A DNA stretch of 20,302 nt from JBGVMW01 sp045125095 (GTDB lineage: Bacteria; Bacillota; Clostridia; Lachnospirales; Lachnospiraceae), in NCBI GenBank assembly GCA_045125095.1, contig JBGVMW010000315.1, positions 1-20,302 of the forward strand, given 5' to 3'. This document shows positions 1 to 6,340 of this stretch, in pieces; position 1 is the first letter of the stretch; each line of letters opens with the position of its first letter. The notes under the pieces were generated by a model. That model had not been told where the DNA came from, did not search any database, and worked only from the letters and a program-made list of their open reading frames with translations. Position numbers and translations under genes: made by a program.

Positions 1-192
1 TAGCTGTTTGCTACATAGTCTATATGTGACCCTCTGAAAACGTCGGCACTTGGGCTGTGTATTTTACAGCCTTAGTGTCCGCTACGTTTGAAGGGAGCGA
101 GAGCGCGTCAAATATAGACTATGTAGTAAGCAGTTATTTGCTACAAACAATTCTGACAATTTACGGATGGTCATCACTTTCACAAACGCCTA
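1..192. repeat. Long-hairpin (MITE-like) repeat, copy 1, 5' part outside window
   Basis: Bases 1-116 match 20187-20302 with only two differences (positions 17 and 52). The 3' flank of this copy (117-192) is the imperfect reverse complement of the 5' flank of the other copy (20131-20216). Joining the two gives an element of about 248 bp with terminal inverted repeats of about 84 bp (roughly 83% identical by eye), nested inner stems and a small apical hairpin at 53-71 (GGCTGT/ACAGCC). It has no coding capacity. It ends 19 bp before the ribosome binding site of the HTH fragment, so it may supply or replace that gene's promoter. A non-autonomous mobile element or a structured intergenic repeat would both fit. 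Confidence 0.8.
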
Positions 193-224
193 ATAATTAC
201 CATTAGAAAAGGAGTTGATGAAAT

Positions 225-392
225 ATGAATCAAAAGAAAATTGGAGCATTTATTGCAGAGTGTAGAAAAAGAAAAAAACTGACACAATTGGAATTAGCTG
301 AAAAATTGGGCGTAACAGATCGTTCTGTTTCAAACTGGGAAAATGGAGTTTGTTTACCTGATGCAAGCTCGGAAGCGGTAAAATATGTATAA
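225..392 (+). pseudogene. Truncated XRE-family helix-turn-helix protein (55 aa)
   Basis: A GGAG at 211-214 precedes the ATG at 225. The product opens with MNQKKIGAFIAECRKRKKLT, then QLELAEKLGVTDRSVSNWE, the usual HTH_3 domain of Clostridia regulators (helices 1-4, with recognition helix around residues 29-40). It stops at residue 55 just after the PDASS segment, where full-length relatives continue into helix 5 and a C-terminal sensor or membrane domain. No clear continuation of the domain was found in the other frames before the next gene at 467. It is most likely a decayed or truncated regulator. A minimal DNA-binding peptide is possible but less likely because the fifth helix is missing. 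Confidence 0.6.
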
Positions 393-466
393 GAGCAAGT
401 GCTTTCAGATAGAGTGGAATATTTTTGTGAAAGCAGGATATTCCTCTAAGAGAGAGGGAAGATTTT

Positions 467-1918
467 ATGAATAATGGAAATGAAATTAAATTTAAAAGTA
501 AAAAGATAACCTTAATATTTGGACTTTTGCTACTGATTTTTGCTGTTTTACTGGAAGTGGTGTTTATACAAGGGTTTCGAGAAGATGGAACAGATGGAAT
601 TATCGCGATAGCAGTCCTATCGGTCTGTTTCACAGGTGTTATGGCTATCTGTGGAATCTTCGGGATTTATACTTATTTTGCCAATGGAAAAAATATTCGA
701 AAAGCATTGAAGAAATACGGAGAAGAAAATATTATTACAAATATCAATCATGCTACGATTAGAATTTTTCGGAATCCATTGACAGGAGCAAAAGTATATT
801 TCACGGATAAGTTTGTGATTGATTTAGGAGAAGCAATTATTGATTACAATGAAATCAGTATGATGTATAAAAGTGTGAGAAAAACCCGTTATGCCAAAAT
901 TCCGGCGGTGGCGTTTGCCTTGTTTGATGGTAATACATATATTTTGTGTGATAATGTAGAGGATGCAGAGATTATGAACATTATGCAGCTTTGTTATCAA
1001 CACAATTCAAAGATTTTATTTGGTTTTACAAAGGAAAATAAAGAAGCACATCAAAAAAAGGTGAAAAGATATAAAAGTGGAGAAAGTAACCTTCCGGAAG
1101 TTAATTGCCGGTGGGATGTGTTAAGAACGAACCAAGAAGCCGATAACAATAAAATATGCAAAATCAAAGATTATATTTTCAAAAATTATATTCCGGAACA
1201 AAAAGCAGATGCAATAAAATATTATCAGGATATGACAGGTGCCGGTTTTGCGGAAGCAGACACGGCTGTGGAAGCCATTTTTGAGGAAAGAAAAAGAAGT
1301 GGAATGGTTTTGACCACACCGCGGCAATGGACACCGGCGGGTAGAAAATATGAATCAGGGAAAGCAATGGCTTTTATGGGAATAGCGTTTGTTGTTGTGT
1401 CTGTAATTTTTACAGTGGTGCTTCCTTTGATGATGAACCATAATTTGGATGTGCAAATCAATGAGGTTTCCGAAAATGAAAGGGAAGAACTTCTTAAGGA
1501 AGGCTGTCAGGAGTTTAGGACGGTAGGGAGATATGTTGAGAGGGATATAAATTATAAATTTGGCGATTCAAAAGAAAGGCATGACCTAAAGAATTTATAT
1601 ATTTTTGAACTTGAAGATGGAACATATTTAGGTATCAGTTCGAAAAACGATTTGCAATTTCTAAATGAGAGTTCGGGTGCAGGTTATGATATTTTTTATG
1701 ATGGAGAGGTTTTGAGGGATGTTATAGAACGGACAGAAGCTACCTATGATACGGTGGTTGTTGATGTAAACGATATTGCAGCGGTGTATGGAATTCCTTC
1801 CGAGGACAGTTTGTTAAGAAAGAAGCTTACTGTTTTTATGTCTTTGATGCTGTTCGTTCCAATAATGATTGTTGGGGTGATTTTTATAATAAAAGGGTGC
1901 AGGAAAATGAAGAGATAA
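467..1918 (+). CDS. Hypothetical multi-pass membrane protein with L7/L12-like segment
   Basis: The product has 483 aa and a purine-rich GAGAGAGGGA site before the ATG. I do not recognise the family. Hydrophobic segments lie at about residues 14-36, 45-70, 300-324 and 455-477, so it is probably a four-helix inner-membrane protein with two large soluble parts (about 72-298 and 326-453). Residues about 245-275 (ADAIKYYQDMTGAGFAEA and on) resemble the C-terminal helix motif of ribosomal protein L7/L12, a small fold that recurs in Firmicutes membrane proteins; this is resemblance only. It lies 74 bp after the truncated HTH fragment, and XRE-HTH/membrane-domain fusions are common in this group, so the two may once have formed a regulatory pair. 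Function unknown. Confidence 0.8.
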   Translation: MNNGNEIKFKSKKITLIFGLLLLIFAVLLEVVFIQGFREDGTDGIIAIAVLSVCFTGVMAICGIFGIYTYFANGKNIRKALKKYGEENIITNINHATIRIFRNPLTGAKVYFTDKFVIDLGEAIIDYNEISMMYKSVRKTRYAKIPAVAFALFDGNTYILCDNVEDAEIMNIMQLCYQHNSKILFGFTKENKEAHQKKVKRYKSGESNLPEVNCRWDVLRTNQEADNNKICKIKDYIFKNYIPEQKADAIKYYQDMTGAGFAEADTAVEAIFEERKRSGMVLTTPRQWTPAGRKYESGKAMAFMGIAFVVVSVIFTVVLPLMMNHNLDVQINEVSENEREELLKEGCQEFRTVGRYVERDINYKFGDSKERHDLKNLYIFELEDGTYLGISSKNDLQFLNESSGAGYDIFYDGEVLRDVIERTEATYDTVVVDVNDIAAVYGIPSEDSLLRKKLTVFMSLMLFVPIMIVGVIFIIKGCRKMKR

Positions 1919-1927
1919 ATTCTAATT

Positions 1928-1981
1928 GAACAAAATCACTGCGTCACAGCCTTGGCTGGCCATCGCGCAGCGATTTTGTTC
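1928..1981 (+). terminator. Strong hairpin after the membrane-protein gene
   Basis: Arms GAACAAAATC (1928-1937) and GATTTTGTTC (1972-1981) are perfect complements. After one A/C mismatch the stem continues with CTGCG (1939-1943) and CGCAG (1966-1970), and an inner AGCC/GGCT hairpin follows. It starts 10 bp after the stop codon at 1918. The arm itself supplies a TTTTG run, so it may work as a terminator, but the dyad is also typical of short palindromic intergenic repeats. Confidence 0.55.
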
Positions 1982-2042
1982 ATATACTAGGAAAACACAA
2001 CGGTACGTTTTATGACGTAATGTATGAAATTTCCTAGTATAT
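1982..2042. repeat. Second inverted repeat, 13-bp arms
   Basis: Arms ATATACTAGGAAA (1982-1994) and TTTCCTAGTATAT (2030-2042) are perfect inverted repeats around a 35-nt centre that contains its own partial dyad (ACGTTTTATGACGT). It directly abuts the preceding hairpin and lies 59 bp upstream of the VOC gene start. It could be an operator or 5'-UTR hairpin for that gene, or the second half of a palindromic intergenic repeat. Confidence 0.5.
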
Positions 2043-2100
2043 AAAAACTGATGCGCACGAATTTGAAAAGAAGATGCTGAATTCTACGGAGGAAAAGACA

Positions 2101-2463
2101 ATGAAATTAAAAAATATTTTGATTGTTGTAAAAGATATTGAAAAATCAAAACAGTTTTATCATGCTCTGTTTGGTTTAAATAAGGTGCTAGATAATGATG
2201 GTAATATGATTTTAACAGAAGGTCTTGTGCTTCAGGATGAAAAAATCTGGAAAAAGTTTCTAGGGAAAGATATTGTTCCGGAAAATAATTCCTGTGAGCT
2301 GTATTTTGAAGAGAGAAACATAGAAGCATTTGTTGAAAAATTAGAAAGTTTATATCCTTCTATTCAATATGTTAACAAACTTATGACGCATAGCTGGGGA
2401 CAAAAAGTAATTCGTTTTTATGATTTAGATGGTAATTTGATTGAAGTAGGAACTCCAATGTAA
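2101..2463 (+). CDS. VOC (glyoxalase/bleomycin-resistance) family protein
   Basis: The product is 120 aa. An upstream in-frame ATG at 2074 exists, but the GGAGG at about 2090-2094 fits the ATG at 2101, giving MKLKNILIVVKDIEKSKQFY. That opening is typical of VOC domains (vkDiekSkqFYhalFGl), and the end FYDLDGNLIEVG is the classic second-half motif (f.DPdGNliEl) carrying the Glu metal ligand. The fold consists of paired beta-alpha-beta-beta-beta modules that bind a metal and act in glyoxalase, dioxygenase or drug-binding roles; the substrate cannot be read from sequence. It appears to be a single-gene unit, with hairpins upstream and the aspS promoter and T-box downstream. Confidence 0.85.
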   Translation: MKLKNILIVVKDIEKSKQFYHALFGLNKVLDNDGNMILTEGLVLQDEKIWKKFLGKDIVPENNSCELYFEERNIEAFVEKLESLYPSIQYVNKLMTHSWGQKVIRFYDLDGNLIEVGTPM

Positions 2464-2568
2464 TGTGAAAATAGGATGGAAACTGTTGGTTGACATATTT
2501 CCATGTGTAGATGGTGGTAGTGTAATGAAAAATATATAAAAATTGCGCTCTGGAAGAAAAAAATCCCC

Positions 2569-2597
2569 TTGCCATTATGAAAAAAGTGTGCTAGGAT
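2569..2597 (+). promoter_or_regulatory. Promoter of the Asn T-box/aspS unit
   Basis: TTGCCA (2569-2574), a 17-bp spacer and TAGGAT (2592-2597), with TG at 2589-2590 making an extended -10. The predicted start near 2604 coincides with the 5' base of T-box stem I. The rest of the 2464-2603 gap shows nothing else that can be supported. Confidence 0.6.
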
Positions 2598-2603
2598 AAG
2601 TAA

Positions 2604-2868
2604 GACTTTAGTGAAATGCAAGGAAAGAGACTTTCCTTTATGGAACCCGACAGGAAAATGATGTCACCGACTGAGAGCATCATTAGGGGAATTATTGGAA
2701 GGAACACTCTGGAGCAGACTGTTCGAACAGGCGAAAGTGAAAAGTAGGGCAGTACGTGAACGCACGTTACGCGTATGAGAGGCCGGAGATGCCGGCAATG
2801 CGGGTGGTACCGCGGAAGATGAATTTCCGTCCCGAAGTGTAGAGGAATCTATGCTTCGGGATTTTTTG
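2604..2868 (+). promoter_or_regulatory. T-box leader, specifier AAC (Asn), with terminator
   Basis: The hallmark TGGTACCGCGG is at 2805-2815 and its partner CCGTCCC at 2827-2833 (antiterminator). Stem III is GCCGG/CCGGC at 2782-2796. Stem I closes with CTTTAG (2606-2611) pairing CTGGAG (2709-2714). The trinucleotide just before the conserved A-CTCTGGAG is AAC (2703-2705), an Asn codon in the usual specifier position. The alternative terminator is CCCGAAG (2831-2837)/CTTCGGG (2854-2860) followed by ATTTTTTG. Uncharged tRNA-Asn should stabilise the antiterminator and allow aspS transcription. The middle of stem I is unusual and was not fully folded by eye. Confidence 0.9.
2831..2868 (+). terminator. 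T-box regulated intrinsic terminator
   Basis: CCCGAAG/CTTCGGG stem with a 16-nt loop and a T6 tract. Its 5' arm overlaps the CCGTCCC strand of the antiterminator, so the two structures exclude one another. Confidence 0.85.
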
Positions 2869-2983
2869 TTTGCGCTTGGATTTGAAAGGAAGATGCACGT
2901 CATGCCAAATCCGGCGTTGGAGTTCGCCAGCGAACTCTTTATCATAATTAGGAAATGGATTTAATTTTAGGAGGAACAAAAAC

Positions 2984-4315
2984 ATGGAATTTATGCAGGG
3001 TGTAAACCAGAAAGAAACATTGGAAATTACCCAGTTACTGGATGAAGCATTATTAGGACAGACAGTAAAAGTAAACGGTGCAGTGCACACAATCCGCGAT
3101 ATGGGTGATGTGGCATTCGTGGTACTTCGTAAGAGAGAAGGATTGTTACAGTGCGTATATGAAGAAGGTGTAACAGAATTCAATATCAAAGACTTAAAAG
3201 AAGCATCCACAATAGAAGTAGAAGGTGTGGTAGCAAAAGAAGACAGAGCACCTAATGGAATTGAAATCCGTTTAAAAACAATTAAGGTATTATCGGAACC
3301 AGCAGAACCAATGCCAATTGCAATCAGCAAATGGAAATTAAATACATCCTTAGAGACAAAAATGGCAATGCGCCCAATCACACTCCGTAACGTGAGAGAA
3401 CGTGCAAAATTCAGAATCCAGGAAGGAATCGTAAGAGGTTTCCGTGAGTTTTTACATGCACAGGGATTTACAGAAATCCACACACCAAAGTTAGGTGCTA
3501 AGAGTGCAGAAGGTGGAGCCAACCTGTTCCGTTTAGAATATTTCCATAGACCGGCTATTTTACAGCAGAGTCCACAGTTCTATAAGCAGATGATGGTTGG
3601 AGTATTTGACAGAGTATTCGAGACAGCTCCGGTATTTCGTGCAGAGAAGCATAATACAAAGAGACATTTAAATGAATATACTTCACTTGACTTTGAGATG
3701 GGTTACATTGACAGCTTTGAAGATATCATGGCAATGGAAACCGGATTTTTACAGTACACAATGGAACTGTTAAAGAAAGATTATGCAAGAGAATTAAAAA
3801 CATTAAATATTACACTTCCAAACGTAGATAAGATTCCAACAGTACGTTTTACAGAAGCAAAAGAATTAGTTTCTAAGAAATACAACCGTACGATCAAGAA
3901 TCCATATGATTTAGAGCCGGAAGAAGAAGCATTAATTGGTCAGTATTTCAAAGAGGAGTATGGTGCAGATTTTGTGTTTGTAACACATTACCCATCGAAG
4001 AAGAGACCATTCTACGCAATGGATGACCCGGAAGATACCACATACACCTTAAGCTTTGACTTATTATTTGGCGGAATGGAAATTACAACAGGCGGACAGC
4101 GTATCCATGACTATAACATGTTAATGGAAAAGGTAGCAGCCCGTGGAATGACAGACGAAGGAATGGAAACATATTTAAGCGCATTCAAGCATGGTATGCC
4201 ACCACACGGCGGAATCGGAATCGGCTTAGAGCGACTCACCATGAAATTAATCGGTGAGGAAAACGTAAGAGAAACCACGCTATTCCCAAGAGATTTGAGC
4301 CGCTTAGAACCATAA
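2984..4315 (+). CDS. aspS: Archaeal-type (non-discriminating) aspartyl-tRNA synthetase
   Basis: The product has 443 aa, with AGGAGG at 2969-2974 before the ATG. It is a class IIb synthetase of the short archaeal type, without the GAD insertion of the ~590-aa bacterial enzyme. An N-terminal OB-fold anticodon domain spans about 20-105 (VKVNGAVHTIRDMGDVAF). Motif 2 is at 218-238 (FRAEKHNTKRHLNEYTSLDF) and motif 3 at 409-417 (GGIGIGLER), and the protein ends in the family's LFPRD tail. Discriminating archaeal enzymes often carry GWV in the OB-fold; here it is GAV, which fits relaxed anticodon recognition, though I draw that comparison from memory. With an Asn-specific T-box upstream and gatCAB downstream, its inferred job is to put Asp on tRNA-Asn (and perhaps tRNA-Asp) for amidation. 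The 3' end is duplicated in the following spacer. Confidence 0.9.
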   Translation: MEFMQGVNQKETLEITQLLDEALLGQTVKVNGAVHTIRDMGDVAFVVLRKREGLLQCVYEEGVTEFNIKDLKEASTIEVEGVVAKEDRAPNGIEIRLKTIKVLSEPAEPMPIAISKWKLNTSLETKMAMRPITLRNVRERAKFRIQEGIVRGFREFLHAQGFTEIHTPKLGAKSAEGGANLFRLEYFHRPAILQQSPQFYKQMMVGVFDRVFETAPVFRAEKHNTKRHLNEYTSLDFEMGYIDSFEDIMAMETGFLQYTMELLKKDYARELKTLNITLPNVDKIPTVRFTEAKELVSKKYNRTIKNPYDLEPEEEALIGQYFKEEYGADFVFVTHYPSKKRPFYAMDDPEDTTYTLSFDLLFGGMEITTGGQRIHDYNMLMEKVAARGMTDEGMETYLSAFKHGMPPHGGIGIGLERLTMKLIGEENVRETTLFPRDLSRLEP

Positions 4316-4350
4316 TCAAGTCAGCAAACGTAAGGCGGCTCAAATCTCTT
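4288..4350 (+). terminator. 16-bp perfect inverted repeat spanning the aspS stop
   Basis: Arms AAGAGATTTGAGCCGC (4288-4303, inside the last aspS codons) and GCGGCTCAAATCTCTT (4335-4350) are perfect complements around a 31-nt loop containing the stop codon. A smaller AATCTC/GAGATT hairpin (4343-4357) follows. There is no clear T tract, so it may protect the mRNA end or attenuate readthrough rather than terminate cleanly. Confidence 0.5.
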
Positions 4351-4423
4351 TGAGATTCCCTAAGCCGCTTAGAACCATAATCGAGTCAGTAAACGTAAAG
4401 CGGCTCAAATCTCTTTGAGATTC
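4298..4423 (+). repeat. 65-bp tandem duplication of the aspS 3' end
   Basis: 4298-4358 and 4363-4423 match at an offset of 65 bp with three differences. The unit begins in the last codons of aspS (AGCCGCTTAGAACCATAATC), so the stop codon and downstream hairpin arm are copied. The second unit forms its own AAGCCGCTT/AAGCGGCT pairing. It looks like a local tandem duplication, not a mobile element. Confidence 0.9.
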
Positions 4424-4424
4424 T

Positions 4425-4493
4425 AGATATGTTCAATCAGAAGATAAAGAATTTTGGTATAGTTTAGATAAGCATTTGCCAGAACAAGAATAG
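4425..4493 (+). pseudogene. Fossil N-terminus of a GNAT acetyltransferase
   Basis: This frame reads RYVQSEDKEFWYSLDKHLPE-QE-stop with no proper start codon. The string EFWYSLDKHLPE matches the N-terminal segment I remember for a common Clostridia GNAT N-acetyltransferase family (EFW.sLDKHLpE.EF..Kv..k.GYVl). The acetyl-CoA binding part is missing. Two further in-frame stops (4491 and 4500) and a short open tail to 4541 follow. It is probably the remains of a gene deleted between aspS and gatC. A TGG-TATAGT extended -10 (4458-4463) lies within it and could be a weak gatC promoter. Confidence 0.45.
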
Positions 4494-4556
4494 CAAATGT
4501 AGAGGTATCAACCAGCGCGTGAATGGTCAACATTTATAAAATAAGGAGGAATTACA

Positions 4557-4850
4557 ATGGCAAACATCATTTCCGATGAAACAATCGAATATGTAGGCAT
4601 CCTTGCCAAATTAGAGCTTTCCGACGAAGAAAAGGAAGCCGCAAAAAGCGATATGGGCAAGATGTTAGATTATATTGATAAATTAAACGAATTAGATACC
4701 ACAGGTGTAGAACCAATGTCACATGTTTTCCCAGTAACAAATGTATTTCGTGAAGACGTAGTAACAAATGGCGATGACAGAGACAACATATTAAAGAATG
4801 CACCAGGCGTAAAAGATGGCTCATTTAAAGTGCCAAAGACAGTAGAATAG
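4557..4850 (+). CDS. gatC: Asp/Glu-tRNA amidotransferase subunit C
   Basis: The product has 97 aa, the normal GatC length, with AAGGAGG 7 bp before the ATG. The start ISDETIEYVGILAKLELSDE is the typical helical N-terminus, and VEPMSHVFPVTNVFREDVV is the conserved extended belt (veP..h.....lReD) that wraps the GatA-GatB interface. GatC stabilises GatA and helps assemble the heterotrimer that amidates Asp-tRNA-Asn or Glu-tRNA-Gln. The gatA start codon follows 11 bp after its stop. It is separated from aspS by 241 bp of duplicated and decayed sequence, so it may be read through from the T-box promoter or have its own weak promoter. Confidence 0.95.
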   Translation: MANIISDETIEYVGILAKLELSDEEKEAAKSDMGKMLDYIDKLNELDTTGVEPMSHVFPVTNVFREDVVTNGDDRDNILKNAPGVKDGSFKVPKTVE

Positions 4851-4861
4851 GAGGAGCAGAC

Positions 4862-6328
4862 ATGAGTATAACCAATTTGACAGCTGTTGAATTAGGAAAG
4901 AAAATCAAAGCAGGCGAAGTAAAGGTTGTAGATGCAGTAAAAGCTTCTCTTGCACAGATAGAAAAATATGAAGACACCTATAACTGCTACGTGACAGTAG
5001 ATAAAGAAGGTGCCATTAAGAAAGCAGAAGAAATTCAGGCAAAGATTGACAATGGTGAATTGACAGGACCTTTAGCAGGTGTACCGGTTGCCATTAAGGA
5101 TAACATGTGTACAGAAGGCATACTCACCACATGTAGTTCAAAAATTTTAGGCAACTTTGTACCAACCTACACATCTGAAGCCGTATTAAACTTAGAGAAG
5201 GCAGGAGCAGTAATCATAGGAAAAACAAACATGGATGAATTTGCTATGGGTTCCACAACAGAAACATCTGCTTACGGTGTGACAAAGAATCCATTTAATC
5301 CAAATCACGTTCCGGGAGGTTCTTCCGGTGGTTCTTGTGCCGCAGTTGCAGCAGAAGAATGTTTCTACGCATTAGGATCCGATACCGGTGGAAGTATCCG
5401 TCAGCCAAGTTCCTTCTGTGGTGTAACAGGAATTAAGCCAACCTACGGAACGGTATCCCGTTATGGTTTGATTGCATACGGTTCTTCGTTAGACCAGATT
5501 GGACCGGTAGCAAAGGACGTAACAGACTGTGCAACCATATTAGAGACAATTGCATCCTACGATCCAAAGGATTCTACTTCTGTAAAACGTGATGACTACG
5601 ATTTCACATCTGCATTAGTAGATGATGTGAAAGGACTTAAAATCGGTATTCCGAAGGATTATTTCGGAGAAGGTCTTGATAAGGACGTAAAGGAAGCTGT
5701 ACTTGCAGCAGCAAAAGTATTAGAAGAAAAAGGCGCAATCGTTGAAGAATTTGATTTAGGCTTAGTAGAATATGCAATCCCTGCTTATTATGTTATTGCA
5801 GCAGCAGAAGCAAGTTCCAACTTAGCGCGTTTTGAAGGTGTAAAATACGGATATCGTACAGAGGAGTATGATGGACTTCACAATATGTACAAGAAGACAC
5901 GTTCCGAAGGCTTTGGTTCTGAAGTAAAACGTAGAATTATGTTAGGTTCTTTCGTGTTAAGCTCTGGTTATTATGATGCCTATTACTTAAAAGCACTTCG
6001 TACAAAAGCATTAATCAAGAAAGAATTTGATAAAGCATTTGAAAAATATGATGTTATTTTAGGACCGGCAGCTCCTACAACTGCTCCGGAATTAGGTTCT
6101 TCCTTAAGTGATCCAATTAAAATGTACTTAGGAGATATTTACACCGTTTCTGTGAACTTAGCAGGACTTCCGGGTATTTCCGTACCATGTGGTATGGATT
6201 CAAAAGGACTTCCAATCGGTTTACAGTTGATTGGTGATTGCTTCAAAGAGAAAAATATTATTCGTGCAGCTTACGCATATGAACAGTCAAGAGAATATGT
6301 TCGTTGTGAAGCAGCGAAGGAAGTCTAG
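4862..6328 (+). CDS. gatA: Asp/Glu-tRNA amidotransferase subunit A (amidase)
   Basis: The product has 488 aa, full length for GatA, with GGAGGAG overlapping the gatC end. The amidase-signature Ser-cisSer-Lys triad is intact: Lys79 (VAIKDN), Ser154 (PGGSSGGSCA) and Ser178 (GSDTGGSIRQPSSFCG). These are the same numbers as I recall for the Staphylococcus aureus enzyme. GatA releases ammonia from glutamine, which passes to GatB. It acts in the cytosol as part of GatCAB. The C-terminal GLPGISVPCG and GLPIGLQLIG motifs are present. The GatB ribosome binding site overlaps its stop codon, suggesting coupled translation. Confidence 0.97.
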   Translation: MSITNLTAVELGKKIKAGEVKVVDAVKASLAQIEKYEDTYNCYVTVDKEGAIKKAEEIQAKIDNGELTGPLAGVPVAIKDNMCTEGILTTCSSKILGNFVPTYTSEAVLNLEKAGAVIIGKTNMDEFAMGSTTETSAYGVTKNPFNPNHVPGGSSGGSCAAVAAEECFYALGSDTGGSIRQPSSFCGVTGIKPTYGTVSRYGLIAYGSSLDQIGPVAKDVTDCATILETIASYDPKDSTSVKRDDYDFTSALVDDVKGLKIGIPKDYFGEGLDKDVKEAVLAAAKVLEEKGAIVEEFDLGLVEYAIPAYYVIAAAEASSNLARFEGVKYGYRTEEYDGLHNMYKKTRSEGFGSEVKRRIMLGSFVLSSGYYDAYYLKALRTKALIKKEFDKAFEKYDVILGPAAPTTAPELGSSLSDPIKMYLGDIYTVSVNLAGLPGISVPCGMDSKGLPIGLQLIGDCFKEKNIIRAAYAYEQSREYVRCEAAKEV

Positions 6329-6340
6329 GAGGTGCAGACA

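Noticed and set aside
1..192. CRISPR or tRNA-like interpretation of the terminal repeat
   Set aside because: There is no repeat-spacer periodicity, no cloverleaf or CCA-type end; the pairing is one long hairpin.
2490..2523. TTGACA at 2490 as the aspS promoter
   Set aside because: No acceptable -10 hexamer lies 16-18 bp downstream; the TTGCCA/TAGGAT pair places the start at the T-box base.
2767..3522. 251-codon open frame on the minus strand
   Set aside because: It is antisense to the T-box and the start of aspS, has low-complexity Ser/Ile-rich translation and no ribosome binding site; it is a shadow of the real gene.
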